DNA of 64,000 nucleotides from Glandiceps talaboti (GCF_964340395.1 NC_135552.1:7056994-7120993), one strand, 5' to 3'. Positions 1 to 12,679 are shown, counted from the first letter of the stretch. Numbers and translations are program-made. The notes: generated from the letters alone by a model not told the origin.

Positions 1-1834
1 GGTAATTTGTAAACACTAGCTGCTTTCGCAGGGGAAACCAGTTGCTAAAGCTAACCTATTCAATTACTTTCAAATTTGAACACCTGCATAATTTGTTAAT
101 GAGGAACCAACGTTCTTTATTTGTTGCATAAATTCAAGTGGTTTCAACTTTCAACACCTGCATGACAACTTAATGTATTTTCGTCTCCCCCGAGGCAAGT
201 TTGTTTTCCGGACAATTTTTTATCTTTCTTTTGGTCAACATTTTCCCTGAAGAAATCTCTCAGGTCACCTTGTGGAAACAAATACATATCTCTTTATACA
301 AACATTTAAAATATACACTGAAATCCAGATGTCATTGACGATGACTACCGTCACTCATTTTTTGAAAAAGACGATTGTCTACTTTCCTAAAGGCACAACA
401 TTTCTTTATTATTTTGGTGATTTAACAACCCCCAGGGCAGGTATGTTTAACGGTAAAAACACTCACATTGTTCATCATCCAACAATTCACCACAAGTTTG
501 TTAAAAAGGAACCAACTTTCTTTATTTTTAAGGAATTTCACGAACACAATAAACGGTGAGTTTTAAGAATATTGGATAAGTTTCAAGGTGAAACAACTAA
601 GCATTCACAAATCATTGTCAAATGTCAAAAATGTCAAATGTTTCTTTGATAAACAAACACAAGTGTTGATAACTTAGTCGCATCGTGACTTTTTTATATG
701 ACACGGCTTCGAGTCCGGTACGACTACACACACCTCTTAACCTGTAAGAATAAATCTCAACGTTGTCTGACATTTATTATACCTTGATAAGTCAATACAA
801 ATCAAAGTTTCCTCGCAGTCCTTCTATCACATGGGACTGTGGTTTGAGATACACATGTATGTTGTGTTTGCGCCAGGGAATAACAAAATGTCTGCATCTC
901 TTATAGGCAAGAGCAACTAAATCTGTTCAAGGGGCAAACAAGTCTATCACTTTGGACAGCTACGTTTAGTTTTGTTTTGAAAAAATGCAAAATACAGAGC
1001 AAAATATTTCAAATATATTTCAGAATTATTATGACACCACTGATTTTATCCTCAGCTCCTTTCATATTGAATGTTGAATACACAACAGCTTGTATCATCA
1101 TAGTGAATTAAAGCACTGAGACATTAAATACTTTGAAATTGACTCTGATGTACAAGTTCACATGATTGTAATGTTTAGGAAATATCAAGAAATAATTTTG
1201 AAACATAGTGCATACAGTAGTCCAACGATATTTTACTTAAGAGAGAATGCGATAAATAATTGAAATGGCCGAAATATGAGTAGGTTAGGTCGGTTTAACA
1301 GATTTATTTTGTTTTCTCTACGTAATCAATAATTGTAATTAATTATAATTTCTTGAATGAAGCTACATGTGAAATCTACGACAACTTTATGTATATTACC
1401 ACACTCTTACATTAATAATTGAAAACTTTAAGTCTTTCAATATAGGTAATGGAACTGACAATTTTTATTCAGAGGAGGCCCTGCATGGCAGAAATTCGAA
1501 GAAATTCGAAATACACATCTCTAGTCGAGCAACCCGAATTGTCTTCGATATATTGATCTCACATCCATCCTGGTTATCCACTGAAAATCTCTTTAATCTT
1601 TCCCTTTCAAGCAACTCATTGCATATTATAGATTTCTCTAGACTGTTGTGGAACATAAGTTCATAATGTTTTGTAGACAAAATATAATAAGGATGTTGGT
1701 GTAAACGGCTCTATTGATTCTATCACAATGCCAAGTAAAATGTATGGCACAAGAATTAATTTGCAAAAAAAACCTGAAATTCACTAAAAATCTAATCTTA
1801 TTGATTACTGTTAACAGTACAGCAAGAACATGTC

Positions 1835-2125
1835 CTAAACGTTTGTGAGCAAGTATGTCTTTAGTTGTGACTTGAATGTTTCAATTGATACAACTCTCCT
1901 GATGAGAATTCCATAACTTAGGCAACAGAGAAGGCGTGATCTTCGTACGTAGTAGTTGGAACACGCAGCATGGTACGTGTAAACTGAGTGCCAGAACGTA
2001 AAGCATGCGTTGGCTTGTGAACGAGTAAAACTTCAGTGATGTAGGATGGTGATAGTTTGTTGATAGCCTTGTAGGTGATGAGCAAGGTTTTGTACACAAT
2101 GCGTTGAAGTACAGGTAACCAATGA
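1835..2125 (-). mobile_element. LINE 3'-end remnant (C-terminal tail of a non-LTR retrotransposon ORF2)
   Basis: The minus strand reads HWLPVLQRIVYKTLLITYKA, then PSYITE, LRSGTQFT and, after a frameshift, KLWNS. This is the conserved tail that follows the reverse transcriptase domain in L2/CR1-type LINEs. The frame has a stop near the FSVA motif and continues in another frame, so the fragment is dead. A second copy lies at 7225-7528 in the next tandem unit, so it was duplicated with the unit rather than inserted twice. Confidence 0.6.
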
Positions 2126-2138
2126 AAGTTACTTGTGT

Positions 2139-2241
2139 CTGTCTGTCTGTCTGTCTGTCTGTCTACATATATGTATGTATGTATGTAAGTATGTATGTAT
2201 GGATGGATGGATGGATGGATGGATGTGTGTATACAAGCCTT

Positions 2242-2284
<43 letters not shown>

Positions 2285-2298
2285 GCCTGCCTGTGTGT
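2139..2298. repeat. Compound microsatellite (CTGT)n, (GTAT)n, (GATG)n, (CTGT)n
   Basis: Successive tetranucleotide runs visible directly. Open frames through it on both strands are low-complexity artefacts. Confidence 0.95.
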
Positions 2299-2765
2299 AT
2301 GTAGACGTTGTATGCATGGTATGCTACTTCAGTGTTTGTAATGAAACTTGATGCACACTTTTCGTATGCTTAATGTGAGAAGCGATTAGATTATAGCAAA
2401 ATCCTCTAAATATCATTGAGTTATAATTAGACTTTATTGTATTAATGCAGTCTTAAATGTCAAATGCATGGGAATTGTGGAAGCCAATTGGCAAGTCCTG
2501 CTAAGAATAAAGAAGCGTTCTGTTCCCCCCCTTGTTTTAGAAGTCTGCTTTGTCGTCTAATACAGACTAATCCTAAGTGAATATTTTTTTCAGAATGTTT
2601 TTATAAACAAAACTGACGAGAATACAACTGACAATCTTACAAATAATGATGCAGTCATAATCCAATATTGGCTTTGCAAAGCTGCTGAGTAGACATGGTG
2701 GCAATTTGTAAACACTAGTTGTTTTCGCAGGCGAAACCTATTGCTAAAGCTAACCTATTCAATTA

Positions 2766-5382
2766 GGGAGCGATCAGTTTTTACAGCTGGGGGTGGGCAC
2801 CTCAATTTGGGACTCAAAGAAGGGGGGGTCATCATTTTTACGAGGCGAATAAAGGGGGGGGGTCACCTTGTTTTCAACTAAACAAAACCATGAGCCATGC
2901 TCCTGTAATTAAATGTCCATATATTTAATATCATAACTAGGCCAAAGCCCCTAAGCTCACACAGCTGGGTAGATTCATTTGTGACCAGCTGCCTCACAAT
3001 GATATCATAGATAGTGCCCTTGGTGTGGAGATTGCACATCGTACATACATGTAGAACTTGAATGAGTAGTCATTGTACCGCAATGCATCCTTGGGTAAAA
3101 CCACCAAAAACATCGCTTAGTGTATAGGACACACAGGCGTACTAGGCATTTAGCCAATATGCTGCCGCTTGTGGGCGCTGTGCAAGCTATTATACAAAAA
3201 ATGTAAGTGCATAAAATAAACCATCAACAAATAGCTATAAATATACATTCAAATATAACATGAACTCTTTCTCTTGATAATCCAATACATATGGTATGGC
3301 ATCACAACACTGCACCATGGCCACCTTTAAGCAACAGTTATTTGTTAGAAAATTGACTTCTCGCTATTGCACGCCATGCGTTGCATTGTGTCATCCTGTG
3401 GTAGAAAAACTTGCATGTGTAGCTGTACATGTAACACATAAGAAATGAAATACCTTAAGATTTACTGGCTCTAAAATCTGTCCCTCCATTGACCTGAACA
3501 TGTGGAATTGTGTACAAAGATAACCAATTTAGGACACTTTGAAATAATATGTGGCAAACACTGTGACTGAAAATGCCTGTCTCACCCTGTGTCTAGATAT
3601 TGGATATTCAATGTCCATGTGTATAGTTAGTCTAGTTCTTATATATTTTTGTACCTATAATGTATGATAACTATGATCATCTCCATTAGAAATTCCAAAT
3701 TGATTTTGGTTGAGACCAATAGCTCAATTTAGGGTAAAAACTAAATTCTTTTAGTGAGGGGTGGGGTGAGAGGAGGTCCTTTATAATGAAATCTGTTTTG
3801 TACCCCAACACAAACATTTCTAAAAATGTCAAATTGAAAAATGGCCCTAAAATACATTATTGTGTCAATGAAAAAGCTATTTTTTCCTCACTACATACTG
3901 GTTTTGTATTCATAGCACTACATGATACTACATACTGATTTGAAATTGATTGTGCTGTCTGTAACAATTTTACCGATTTAGTTAGAAGGGGTGAGGAAGG
4001 GGTTCTGACACCTTACTATAAGAATTAGTTTTTTTACCTACTGATCTCACCCGTAATATGTTGATTTATCATACAAATGTACATGTACAAACTATTGTAC
4101 TGTTACTTGGCATAGCTATAGTACGAACTACATGGCTTATAAAAATAACTTTTCTGTGTTTGTGTTTCACTTCTTCTCTGATACCTGTGACCATCACCAT
4201 GTTTAATACATGTTACTAGGCTACATGTGAAACCCCCCTTTCTCTTGCTATTGTTTTACACCATAAACTACCAAGAAAGAAATATATTCCAAGGTGAATA
4301 CAATATTAATCGGATTCTCAGGGAATATATATTATGTGAATGACTGATAAATAAAGTTATAAACACAGACTTGTTTGATGATGATCTAGTAAAGGGCTAT
4401 TTACTGTAGCCAGAACTTCTATAGTACTGACACGGTGCAAAGTTAAGAGAAAAATTAGATTTTACATCTCCTCTGGAATATCTAGTATCCACATTGAGTG
4501 ACTGTATACTGAGAGTAAAATTTTGTCAGCAAATCATAATGTTACATTTCCTTGGTATTAGAGTGTATTTATTTTCAAGGCTATCATGTTGCCAACAATA
4601 TACTGGACAACATAGCCAGTAGTAAAAGAATTGAATTAGTAATCTAGTTTATAAACTACTGTAGTACAGAACACATTTTTATGACATTTTTTAATTTCTG
4701 TTTTGAAACAATGACATTTATCACATTTCATTATTCAAAACCTTGAGGAGTGCAAACGTGTACAAGTATGGAAAGCCACAGCTGTGTTAAGTCTAAAGAA
4801 AACAATATATTGACTATTTGATGTGAACATATCTTTATATGATGTAAACAATTCATTATATGGTGCGAGTACATCATTATGTGTGACAGTTATTGACATG
4901 GGTTTACAAGTATATTAACTCCATTTATAATACTGTACTTGATAATTAGCTGATTTAATAAATATTAATAGTTCACTCACTCTAAGAGATATCGTAGTAC
5001 TTTTGGTTACTAAACCATGAATATTGTGTACGTCCGTGAACAGACAATCATACTTTTCATAGGGTTCCTATCTAAAGAGCTTTATACATGTGAAGCAATG
5101 GATTTGGGATAGCAATTTACCAGATACACTTAAAATTACTGAAAATGTAACATGTAAAATTAACTGTGCAGTGTGCGGTATTATGCTTTGAGAATAGAGT
5201 GTCTTTTGCAAGAACAAAAAGAGTGTTTCTTGTCAACAGATGGGGGAGGGGGGGTCATCGTGTTTTTTATTTGTCAGAGGGGGGGGGGGTGGATTGTTTT
5301 GTTAATGAATTGCACTATTTTTAAGTACAACATGAACAAAAAGTCACTGGCCCACCCCTGGCCATAAAAACTGATCACTCCC
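2766..5382. mobile_element. Harbinger-like non-autonomous DNA transposon, 2.6 kb, TTA target duplication
   Basis: The ends are inverted repeats: GGGAGCGATCAGTTTTTA on the left and, read on the other strand, GGGAGTGATCAGTTTTTA on the right. They are followed by further imperfect inverted similarity around GGGGTGGGC. TTA lies on both sides (2763-2765 and 5383-5385). Tandem units 1 and 3 carry the same place without the insert (CAATTACTTTC near 60-70 and CAATTCGTTTC near 8145), which gives the empty site. A 3-bp TWA duplication with G-rich termini is typical of the PIF/Harbinger superfamily. No transposase frame is present inside, and the 2.6-kb interior holds no gene I can recognise. Confidence 0.8.
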
Positions 5383-7224
5383 TTAGTTTCAAATTTGAAC
5401 ACCTGCACAGTTTGTTAAAGAGGAACCAAATTTCTTTATTTTGTTGGATAAATTCAAATGGTTTCAGCTGTCAACACCTGCATGACAACTTAACTTATTT
5501 TCGTTTCCCCCGAGGCAAGCTTGTTTTCCGGACAATTTTTTATCTTTCTTTTGGTCAACATTTTTTTACCTCAAAAAATCTCTCAGGTCACTTCGTGAAA
5601 CCCAATACATATATCTTTATACAAACATTTAAAATATACACTGAAATCTAGATGTCATTGACGATGACTACCGTCACTAATTTATCGACAAAGACGATGA
5701 TCTACTCCCCGAAAGGAACGAGATTTCGGTACTAGTTTGGTGATTTAACAACCCCTAGGGCATATATTTTTAATGGTACAAACACTAAGTGAACTTTGTT
5801 CATCATCCAACAATTCACCACAAGTTTGTTAAAAAGGAACCAACTTTCTTTATTCTTTGAGGAATTTCACGAACACGATTTATAACCGATGTATTTTCAG
5901 AATATTGGATCAGTTTCAAAGGTGAATCAACTAAGCATTCACAAATCAGTATTTGCAATGTTGAGTAGACATGGTAGACAACGATCAACACTAACATCTG
6001 ATAACAACACACCATTATATGTTGTAAAGCCAGACATTCAGTGTTTTGATCCAAATTGACAAAGGGTTAAAAGTCAAGTCTTTCTCCAAACAAACACAAG
6101 TGTTGATAACTTAGTCACGTAGTGACTTTTTATATGACACGGCTTCGAGTCCGGTACGACTACACATATCTCTTGAACTGTAAGAATAAATCTCAACGTT
6201 ATCTGACATTTATTATACTTTGATAAGTCAATACAAATCAAAGTTTCCTCGCAGTCCTTCTATCACACGGGACTGTGGTTTGAGATACACATGTATGTTG
6301 TGTTTGCGCCAGGGAATAACAAAATGCCTGCATCTCTTATAGGCAAGAGCAACTAAATCTGTTCAAGGGGCAAACTAGTCCATCACTTTAGACAGCTATG
6401 TTTAGTTTTGTTTTGAAAAAATACAAAATACAGAGAATAATATTTCAAATATATTTCAGAATTGTTATGACCCCACTGTTTTTATCCTCAGCTCCTTTCA
6501 TAGTGAATGTTGGATACACAACAGCCTAATTGTTTATAATTCACTCTTGTATAATCAGAGTGAATTAAAGCACTGAAACATTATATACTTTGAAATTGAC
6601 TCTGATGTACAAGTTCACATGATTGTAATGTTTAGGAAATATCAAGAAATAATTTTGAAACATAGTGCATACAGTAGTCCAACGATATTTCACTCGAGGG
6701 AATGTGATAAATAATTGAAATGGCCGAATATAAGTAGGTTAGGTCGGTTTAACATATTTATTTTGTTTTCTCTACGTAGACAATAATATCGATTAATTTC
6801 CATTTCTTGAATGAAGCTACATGTGAAATTTTCTCCAACTTTATGTATATTAAAACTTGAAGTCTTTCAATCTAGGTAATGGAACTGACATTTTTATTCA
6901 GAGGAGGCCCTGAATGGCAGAAATTCGAAATACACGTCTCTGGTTGAGCAATTCGAATTGTCTTCGATATATTGATCTCACATCCATCCTGGTTATCCAC
7001 TGAAAATCTCTTTAATCTTTCCCTTTCAAGCAACTCATTCGATATTATAGATTTCTCTAGATTGTTGTGGAACATAAGTTCATTATGTTTTGTAGAATTC
7101 TATCACAATGCCAAGTAAAATGTATGGCACAAGAATTAATTTGCAAAAAAACCTTGAAATTCACTAAAACTCTAATCTTATTTATTTATTACTGTTTAAA
7201 GTACAACAATTACATGTCCTAAAC

Positions 7225-7528
7225 GTTTGTGAACAAGTATGTCTTTAGCTGTGACTTGAATGTTTCAATTGATACAGCTCTCCTGATGTGAATTGGAGGA
7301 GAGTTCCATAACTTGCTTGGGCAACAGTGAAGGTGCGATCTCCGTACGTAGTAGTTGAAACACGCGGTATGGTTAGAGTAAACTGAGTGCCGGAACGTAA
7401 AGCACGTGTTGGCTTGTGAACGGGTAACAGTTCAGTGATGTAGGATTGTGATAGTTTGTTGACAGCCTAGCTTGTAGGTGATGAGCAAGATTTTGTACAC
7501 AATGCGTTGAAGTACAGGTAACCAATGA
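7225..7528 (-). mobile_element. LINE 3'-end remnant, second copy
   Basis: Minus strand reads HWLPV, RIVYKILLITYKAVNKL, ITELLPVHKPTRALRSG and RTFTVA, then LKTYLFTNV before a stop. It is the tandem-unit counterpart of the remnant at 1835-2125 and is better preserved at RSGTQFTLT. It is only the terminal ~100 residues of an ORF2-like protein and cannot be functional. Confidence 0.6.
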
Positions 7529-7533
7529 ATGTT

Positions 7534-7693
7534 ACGTGTGTATGTATGTATGTATGGATGGATGGATGGATGGATGGATGGATGTGTGTATGCCAGCCTT
7601 TCAGTCTGTCTGTCTGTCTGTCTGTCTGCCTGCCTGCCTGCCTGCCTGCGTGCGTGCGTGTCTGTGTGTGTGTGTGTGTGCGTGTGTGTGTGG
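7534..7693. repeat. Compound microsatellite (GTAT)n, (GATG)n, (CTGT)n, (CTGC)n, (GT)n
   Basis: Directly visible short-period runs at the place corresponding to 2139-2298 of unit 1, with a different mix of runs; the array has diverged since duplication. Confidence 0.95.
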
Positions 7694-8087
7694 ACGTTGT
7701 ATGCATGGTATGCTACTTCAGTGTTTCTAATGAAACTTTTCGTATGCTTAATGTGAGAAGCGATTAGATTTTAACAAACATCCTCTAAATATCATTGAGT
7801 TATAATTAGACTTCATCGTATTAATGCAGTCTTGAATGCCAAATGCATGGGACTTGTATGTAAAAGCCAAGTCCTGCTAAGAATAAAGAAGCGTTCTGTT
7901 CTATGAATATCGCCCCCCCCCCCCTGTTTTAGATGTCTGCTTTGTCGTCTAATACAGACTAATCCTGAGTGAATATATTTTTCGAGAATGATTTTATAAA
8001 CAAAACTGACGAGAGTACAACCGACAATCTTGATGCAGCCATGATCCAAGATTGGCTTTGAAAAGCTGCTGAGTAGACATGGTGGCA

Positions 8088-8860
8088 ATTTGTAAACACT
8101 AGTTGCTTTCGCAGGCGAAACCTATTGCTAAAGTTAACCTATTCAATTCGTTTCAAATTTGAACACCTGCAGAGTTTGTTAAAGAGGAACCAACTTTCTT
8201 TATTTGTAACAGTTGCATAAATTCAAGTGGTTTCAACTTTCAACATTTGCATGGCAACTTAACTTATTTTCGTCTCCCCAAGGCAAGCTTGTTTTCCGGA
8301 CAATTTTGTATCTTTCTTTTGGTCAACATTTTTTCCCTCGATGACTACCATCACTAACTTTTTGTCAAAGACGACGGTCTACTCCCCTAAATGAACAAGA
8401 TGTCTGTACTAGTTTGGTGATTTAACACCCCCCCCCCCCCCAGGGCAGGTATGTTTAAAGGTACAAACACATTGTTCATCTTCCATCAATTCACCACAAA
8501 TTTGTTAAAAAGGAACCAACTTTCTGTATTTTTTGTTCACCAACAGAAATTTATAAACGGTGTGTTTTCAGAATATTGAATACGTTTCAAAGGTGAAACA
8601 ATTAAGCACTCAAAAATCATTATTTACAATGTTGAGTAGACAAGGTAAACAACGAACAACACTAACATCTGATAACAACACACCATTATATGTTCTAAAG
8701 CTAGACATTCAGTGTGACAAAGGGTTAAAGGTCAAGTCTTTCTCTTTAATCCGTCTCAGTAAATGTCGAATGTTTCTTTGATAAACAAACAAAAGTGTTG
8801 ATAACTTAGTCGCGTAGTGCCTTTTTATATGACATGGCTTCGAGTCAGGTATGACGATTT
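8088..8860. repeat. Unit 3 of the tandem array, truncated
   Basis: Begins with the same opening phrase and follows units 1 and 2 (TTCAACTTTCAACA, the CCCAAGGCAAGCTTG block, then GATAACTTAGTCGCG and GGCTTCGAGTC) until about 8860. There it diverges into the upstream flank of the AIG1 gene. No gene seen. Confidence 0.8.
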
Positions 8861-9302
8861 ATAGTGGGGTGTTGTCATTATTGTAAAGAGAGCTCGAAGT
8901 GTTTGTTGTGTGGCTTTTCTGGACAATATGTTGAGTATCAAAGAATATACTGTACCAGAACTCTCTTGTCACATAAACCGTCAGGTGCTTTGGCAAGTAT
9001 CCAAGTGAATTTCCTCGGTCGAAACTCGTTATTTTAACTTATTTTGTGAAAATAGTATGACCACCTTGAGCTATTAATAAGCATTGCCTCCTGCTTTGAA
9101 GTAATGTAATGTTTGTCTCTAGTAGTCATTCCAACATAAAATTAGCGACGGAAGTTTTCAGTGTTAAAGAAGAACTCTGACAGTCACATGAATCCAATTT
9201 TGAATATATTTTGAAGTCAAAAGGGTACGTGTATCAAAATCTATATGATTATTCTATTTTTAAGTAACTTTTTATAAAGTATCCTGTCGTGCTTTTCAAA
9301 AT

Positions 9303-9383
<81 letters not shown>
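9303..9383. repeat. (GA)n microsatellite upstream of the AIG1 gene
   Basis: An uninterrupted GA run of about 80 bp ending roughly 230 bp before the AIG1 start codon. The surrounding flank (8861-9614) shows no other feature I can support. It may include a promoter or 5'-UTR intron. Confidence 0.95.
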
Positions 9384-9385
<2 letters not shown>

Positions 9386-9617
9386 GTCAAGGGTCTAGCC
9401 TACAGACGTAGCGTAAACATATGGATTTGATGTGCCTCTGGTGATATACATGTAGGCGTTGATTTGAAACGAGGTTTGATACAATTGGGTCATATTTCTT
9501 TTTCTTTTGCAAAATATTATAAGTTTCAACAATACTTATATAACTATTTTTTCGAAACCGTATAAATGCCAGCGCTATGATAAACACCATGACAATCTGA
9601 TTCTCTATACACAGGTA

Positions 9618-10442
9618 ATGGCTAGCCAACGGTATGCTGAAAATCCAACCTGTATCGTATTGGTTGGTAAAACTGGAAGTGGTAAAAGTCGCACTGGTAA
9701 TATGATTCTAGGGGAGAATAAATTTGGCGTGCATCGAGGTTTTGCTTCAGGAACAAAGAAAACAGATTGGGCAAGGACAAAAGACGGCAGTTTCGTTGTG
9801 ATCGATACCCCTGGTTTGTTCGATTCGAACGCCGAAATCGACAATGAATACGTGCTAAATGAAATCAGTAAATCAGTCACAATTGCGATAAGCCAATCTG
9901 GTGGGATAGATTGCATTATTCTCGTCTTAAGTGCCGATGAACGACTGACGGCAGAAGGTATCGCAACTCTTCGCCTCCTTGTTAAAATGTTCGGGGACGC
10001 CATGTACAGACATGCTATCATGTTATTCACTAGAAAAGATCAACTTGATGATGAGAACGTTGATATACATTCTTTCTTGAGTAGGGTCCCACCGTTTATT
10101 TCCGTTTTGCGTGAGCAATGCTGTAATAGGGTAATTGCGTTTAACAATAAGGTTGAGAAAGAAGATGATAAGAAATCTCAAATGGGCATTCTCGTGAGGC
10201 AAATCGATACAATTAAAGCCGCGAATAACTACAGGCCGTTTACCAATGATCTAACGGAAAGAATAGCAAATTTGGTGGAGGAAGATAAGCTAGAAAACTA
10301 CTCCCAGATTGATCCAAAAGATCGAGCTGATGCCCAGAGTGAAGACGTCAAGAACGAGAAGAGTGGCATTTTTTCAAAGACAGCAGCCGTGCTTGCTTAT
10401 GTAGCTAGACTAGCTGTCCTTGCTCTATTAGCATTAATATGA
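9618..10442 (+). CDS. AIG1/GIMAP-family GTPase, intact, membrane-tailed
   Basis: Encodes 274 residues from the ATG at 9618. GIMAP/AIG1 proteins are septin-related GTPases that bind GTP, can oligomerise on membranes, and are linked to immune-cell survival in vertebrates and to infection responses in invertebrates. Visible motifs are P-loop GKTGSGKS (17-24), G3 DTPGLFD (63-69), the AIG1 box around residues 95-110 (GGIDCIILVLSADER), and G4 TRKD (138-141). After a charged segment, a hydrophobic C-terminal stretch (about 255-274) looks like a tail anchor. The frame stays open upstream only with a non-ATG start, so the ATG with G at -3 and +4 is preferred. An acceptor-like ACAG ends at 9614, so a 5'-UTR intron is likely. 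The domain lies in one exon. The locus also holds a tandem AIG1 gene at 15.7 kb and a broken copy at 36.3 kb. No defects seen; the family call is secure, the specific role unknown. Confidence 0.93.
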   Translation: MASQRYAENPTCIVLVGKTGSGKSRTGNMILGENKFGVHRGFASGTKKTDWARTKDGSFVVIDTPGLFDSNAEIDNEYVLNEISKSVTIAISQSGGIDCIILVLSADERLTAEGIATLRLLVKMFGDAMYRHAIMLFTRKDQLDDENVDIHSFLSRVPPFISVLREQCCNRVIAFNNKVEKEDDKKSQMGILVRQIDTIKAANNYRPFTNDLTERIANLVEEDKLENYSQIDPKDRADAQSEDVKNEKSGIFSKTAAVLAYVARLAVLALLALI

Positions 10443-10577
10443 TGCCATATAAAGATGCATACAATGGCACATTGAGATTTATTTTTTACAAAAGTACCTG
10501 AAAAAAAATGATCTTATCAATAGGGAATATTTACTACACTTGTACACTTTATTATTTTGTATCGATATGTAAGGCCT

Positions 10578-10583
10578 AATAAA
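10578..10583 (+). promoter_or_regulatory. Candidate polyadenylation signal of the AIG1 gene
   Basis: AATAAA 136 bases after the stop codon, within an AT-rich 3' flank. Position and sequence fit; cleavage site not determined. The rest of 10443-11014 shows nothing else I recognise. Confidence 0.5.
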
Positions 10584-11014
10584 TAATTGTGTGGTTCCGA
10601 TTATGCTCAATTTTAGAATAGGGGGTAGGTAGATTTCTTATTTTATTTTATTTTATTTTTTATCTGTGTGAGTGTCTAGTTAAGGGTGTTCATTGTTTTC
10701 CAAATGGTCTCTGTTCTGTTTATTTCTTCCTATCAGATGTACAGCCATTACAGATTAGAAGAATAGTTTTATTTTGTATTTTTAAGTTGATGTCAGTTTC
10801 CGCATCCACTATTTCTCGTGAGACTTCACAATTTTTGTCTCGAATGCTTAAAAATAAGTTTAGGGTCGGCAGTGAACAGCTAGTTGGGGTTGGGTAAACC
10901 GAACCAAATAATTATTTTTTGTCTAAGCTACATAGTATCTTCAACTTGTGCAACTATACCCAACAAAATATTGTCTTTGGCAATATATTTAAAGAGTTTG
11001 ATCAACGGGAGACG

Positions 11015-11240
11015 TCGCTGCCTGCTGTTTGTTTCTGAGTGGCTAAAGTCCTTGGGCAAGATTTGAACCACGACTGTGCCTCCGTCAACCCAGCTGTATA
11101 ACTGGGGACCTGGTAGGATGTAGGTTGCAATGTGAAGGCTTTAATTCTATACGCTTAAATGGCTGCAATGGATTGTATGCTTCCCGGGGAGTTGAGGAAG
11201 ACTAAAGGGCCGTTGTGCCGTTCTGATCCGAGCCAGGGGT
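11015..11240 (+). mobile_element. SINE-like or LINE-tail-like dispersed repeat
   Basis: The stretch contains CCTTGGGCAAGATTTGAACC, then GCCTCCGTCAACCCAGCTGT, TAACTGGGGACCTGG and CCGAGCCAGGGGTAA. This order of phrases resembles the conserved 3' domain of several animal SINEs and the L2-like LINE tails they borrow. No clear pol III A/B boxes, poly-A tail or target duplication was found, so the type is tentative. Confidence 0.4.
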
Positions 11241-12679
11241 AATTTATGTGTACCTTCTGTTAAAACATATTATGGTAAACAATCAATGACACATACGGGT
11301 GCAGTTACAATGAATTCAACACAACACGTTACCAGAAACAAACCGAGAAGGCAGCGATTCAAAGCATCACCACGTAAAGATTTATTGAGAGAGTATACCA
11401 TATAACAATGTATAGCTTTAATGTAATATATGACCTCTTTTCATTTTGGTGCTCAGAGATATATGGGGTTGAGGGAAGGGGGTCGAGGATAGAGCTACAT
11501 TTTGTATATTTATTTATACCCTAAACTTGTACCATTATTTACTGTTTCCAGGGGTCAGACACGATTAGCATAGCTATTTTCTGACTCCTGTTATCCGATC
11601 GGATTGTTTGCTTTTTGTATTTACGTTTGTGATGACTTTTTCTTGATCAAGTAATCATATCATATCGTATCGTATCGTATCGTATCGTATTGTATCATAT
11701 CGTATAATATCATATCATATATGGTAAGAGTCGTTAGTATTTAGCATTTGAAACACTGTGTGTAAAAGAATATTTCAAAGTTAGCCTTATATTCAATCTG
11801 TGTTACATCCATATTCAAAATGACACTTTAATGTATTATTGATACACATACGTAGTCTGGGTAACTGTGAATAACATGTACGTTGCGTCTTGGCTATGAA
11901 AATGGCACACAAAATCAGGTCAAGTGATGGGTACATTCTTTGATTTGTAATTGTGGACGCATCTACCAATTATACTCACTTCTTTTGTATGCAATGTCAC
12001 AAATAACAAATAGGCTTTGCTTTCTGCTTGACAACACTAAACACTCTGCTACACATCTAAATGCGCATGATCCATGTGGGTGGTAATTAAAATTGGTAAT
12101 TTATGTGGTTGAGAGTATCAGACCTTTTCAAAAGAATGTAAACATATTCGAGTACTTACATTGTTGAATTAGCATTTATAAAAGAGGAGGTGAAATCTGC
12201 CACGGAAACCAATATATATTGCAAGTTAAAATCTGAATGTGAATAAATAAAAACATTTATTCTATGCCTGGCCGGCCCATACCGACCTGGTTTATACCAG
12301 CGTTTTGTTCATGCGTGCATGTGGCCCCAATCACGATTGAAGCCATGGAAACATAGACACTGTGACTTTAAAATACTGACGGAAACCCGCCAGTGACTAT
12401 ACTAGTCAAAGTTAATCAAATTATTGAATACCAGTCTATTTATTCCGTATTCGGAGGCCGTCGGCCCAAAGTTACAAAATACAAATATTACAGTAAAGCA
12501 GTACTGAAAAGGCAATTAAACTGTTACATAACACTGTTGACCTCTTTACGTGGCATGAAATACGAATATACTGTGAGATGCCCCAAAGGTCACTCGTTCA
12601 TTCAACCAACGATTAGATGCACCAACCTTTTTACCGTCATAATGGTATTAAACTTTTCTTAAATATTTTCACCCTATGC
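11241..12679. other. Intergenic, no gene seen
   Basis: AT-rich sequence with one pentanucleotide run (TATCG/TATCA) at about 11653-11722. The open frame at 12393-12662 has no recognisable domain and is not supported. Confidence 0.6.

Larger units (their letters stand above)
1..2699. repeat. Unit 1 of a ~2.7-kb tandem repeat array
   Basis: The same opening phrase (AATTTGTAAACACTAG) occurs near 4, 2703 and 8091, and the sequence after each occurrence aligns along its length. Unit 1 runs from the window edge to 2699. No intact gene was found in it. It holds a LINE tail remnant on the minus strand, a compound microsatellite, and a minus-strand open frame at 1465-1680 whose wording recurs at 6872-7075 and, more diverged, at 29270-29563. 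The left end of the unit may lie outside the window. Confidence 0.85.
2700..8087. repeat. Unit 2 of the ~2.7-kb tandem array, interrupted by a transposon
   Basis: Starts with the shared opening phrase and, once the insertion at 2766-5382 is removed, is about 2.77 kb and co-linear with unit 1. It carries the second copies of the LINE tail (minus strand, 7225-7528), the minus-strand open frame (6872-7075) and the microsatellite. No intact gene is seen. Confidence 0.85.

Noticed and set aside
702-722. GGCTTCGAGTCCGG as a pol III B-box (also near 6140, 8836, 28648), suggesting a tRNA or tRNA-derived SINE
   Set aside because: No matching A-box or cloverleaf could be drawn; the phrase is part of the larger tandem module.
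2122-2351. Open frames rich in Cys-Leu-Ser-Val or Thr-Asp-Arg-Gln repeats here and at many similar places (7467, 15428, 16658, 23878, 27009, 27301, 46164, 56481, 57189)
   Set aside because: They read through tetranucleotide microsatellites; low-complexity artefacts present in several frames at once.
9507-9617. Upstream 37-codon extension of the AIG1 frame
   Set aside because: It needs a TTG start, lacks family similarity, and an acceptor-like AG lies just before the ATG at 9618.
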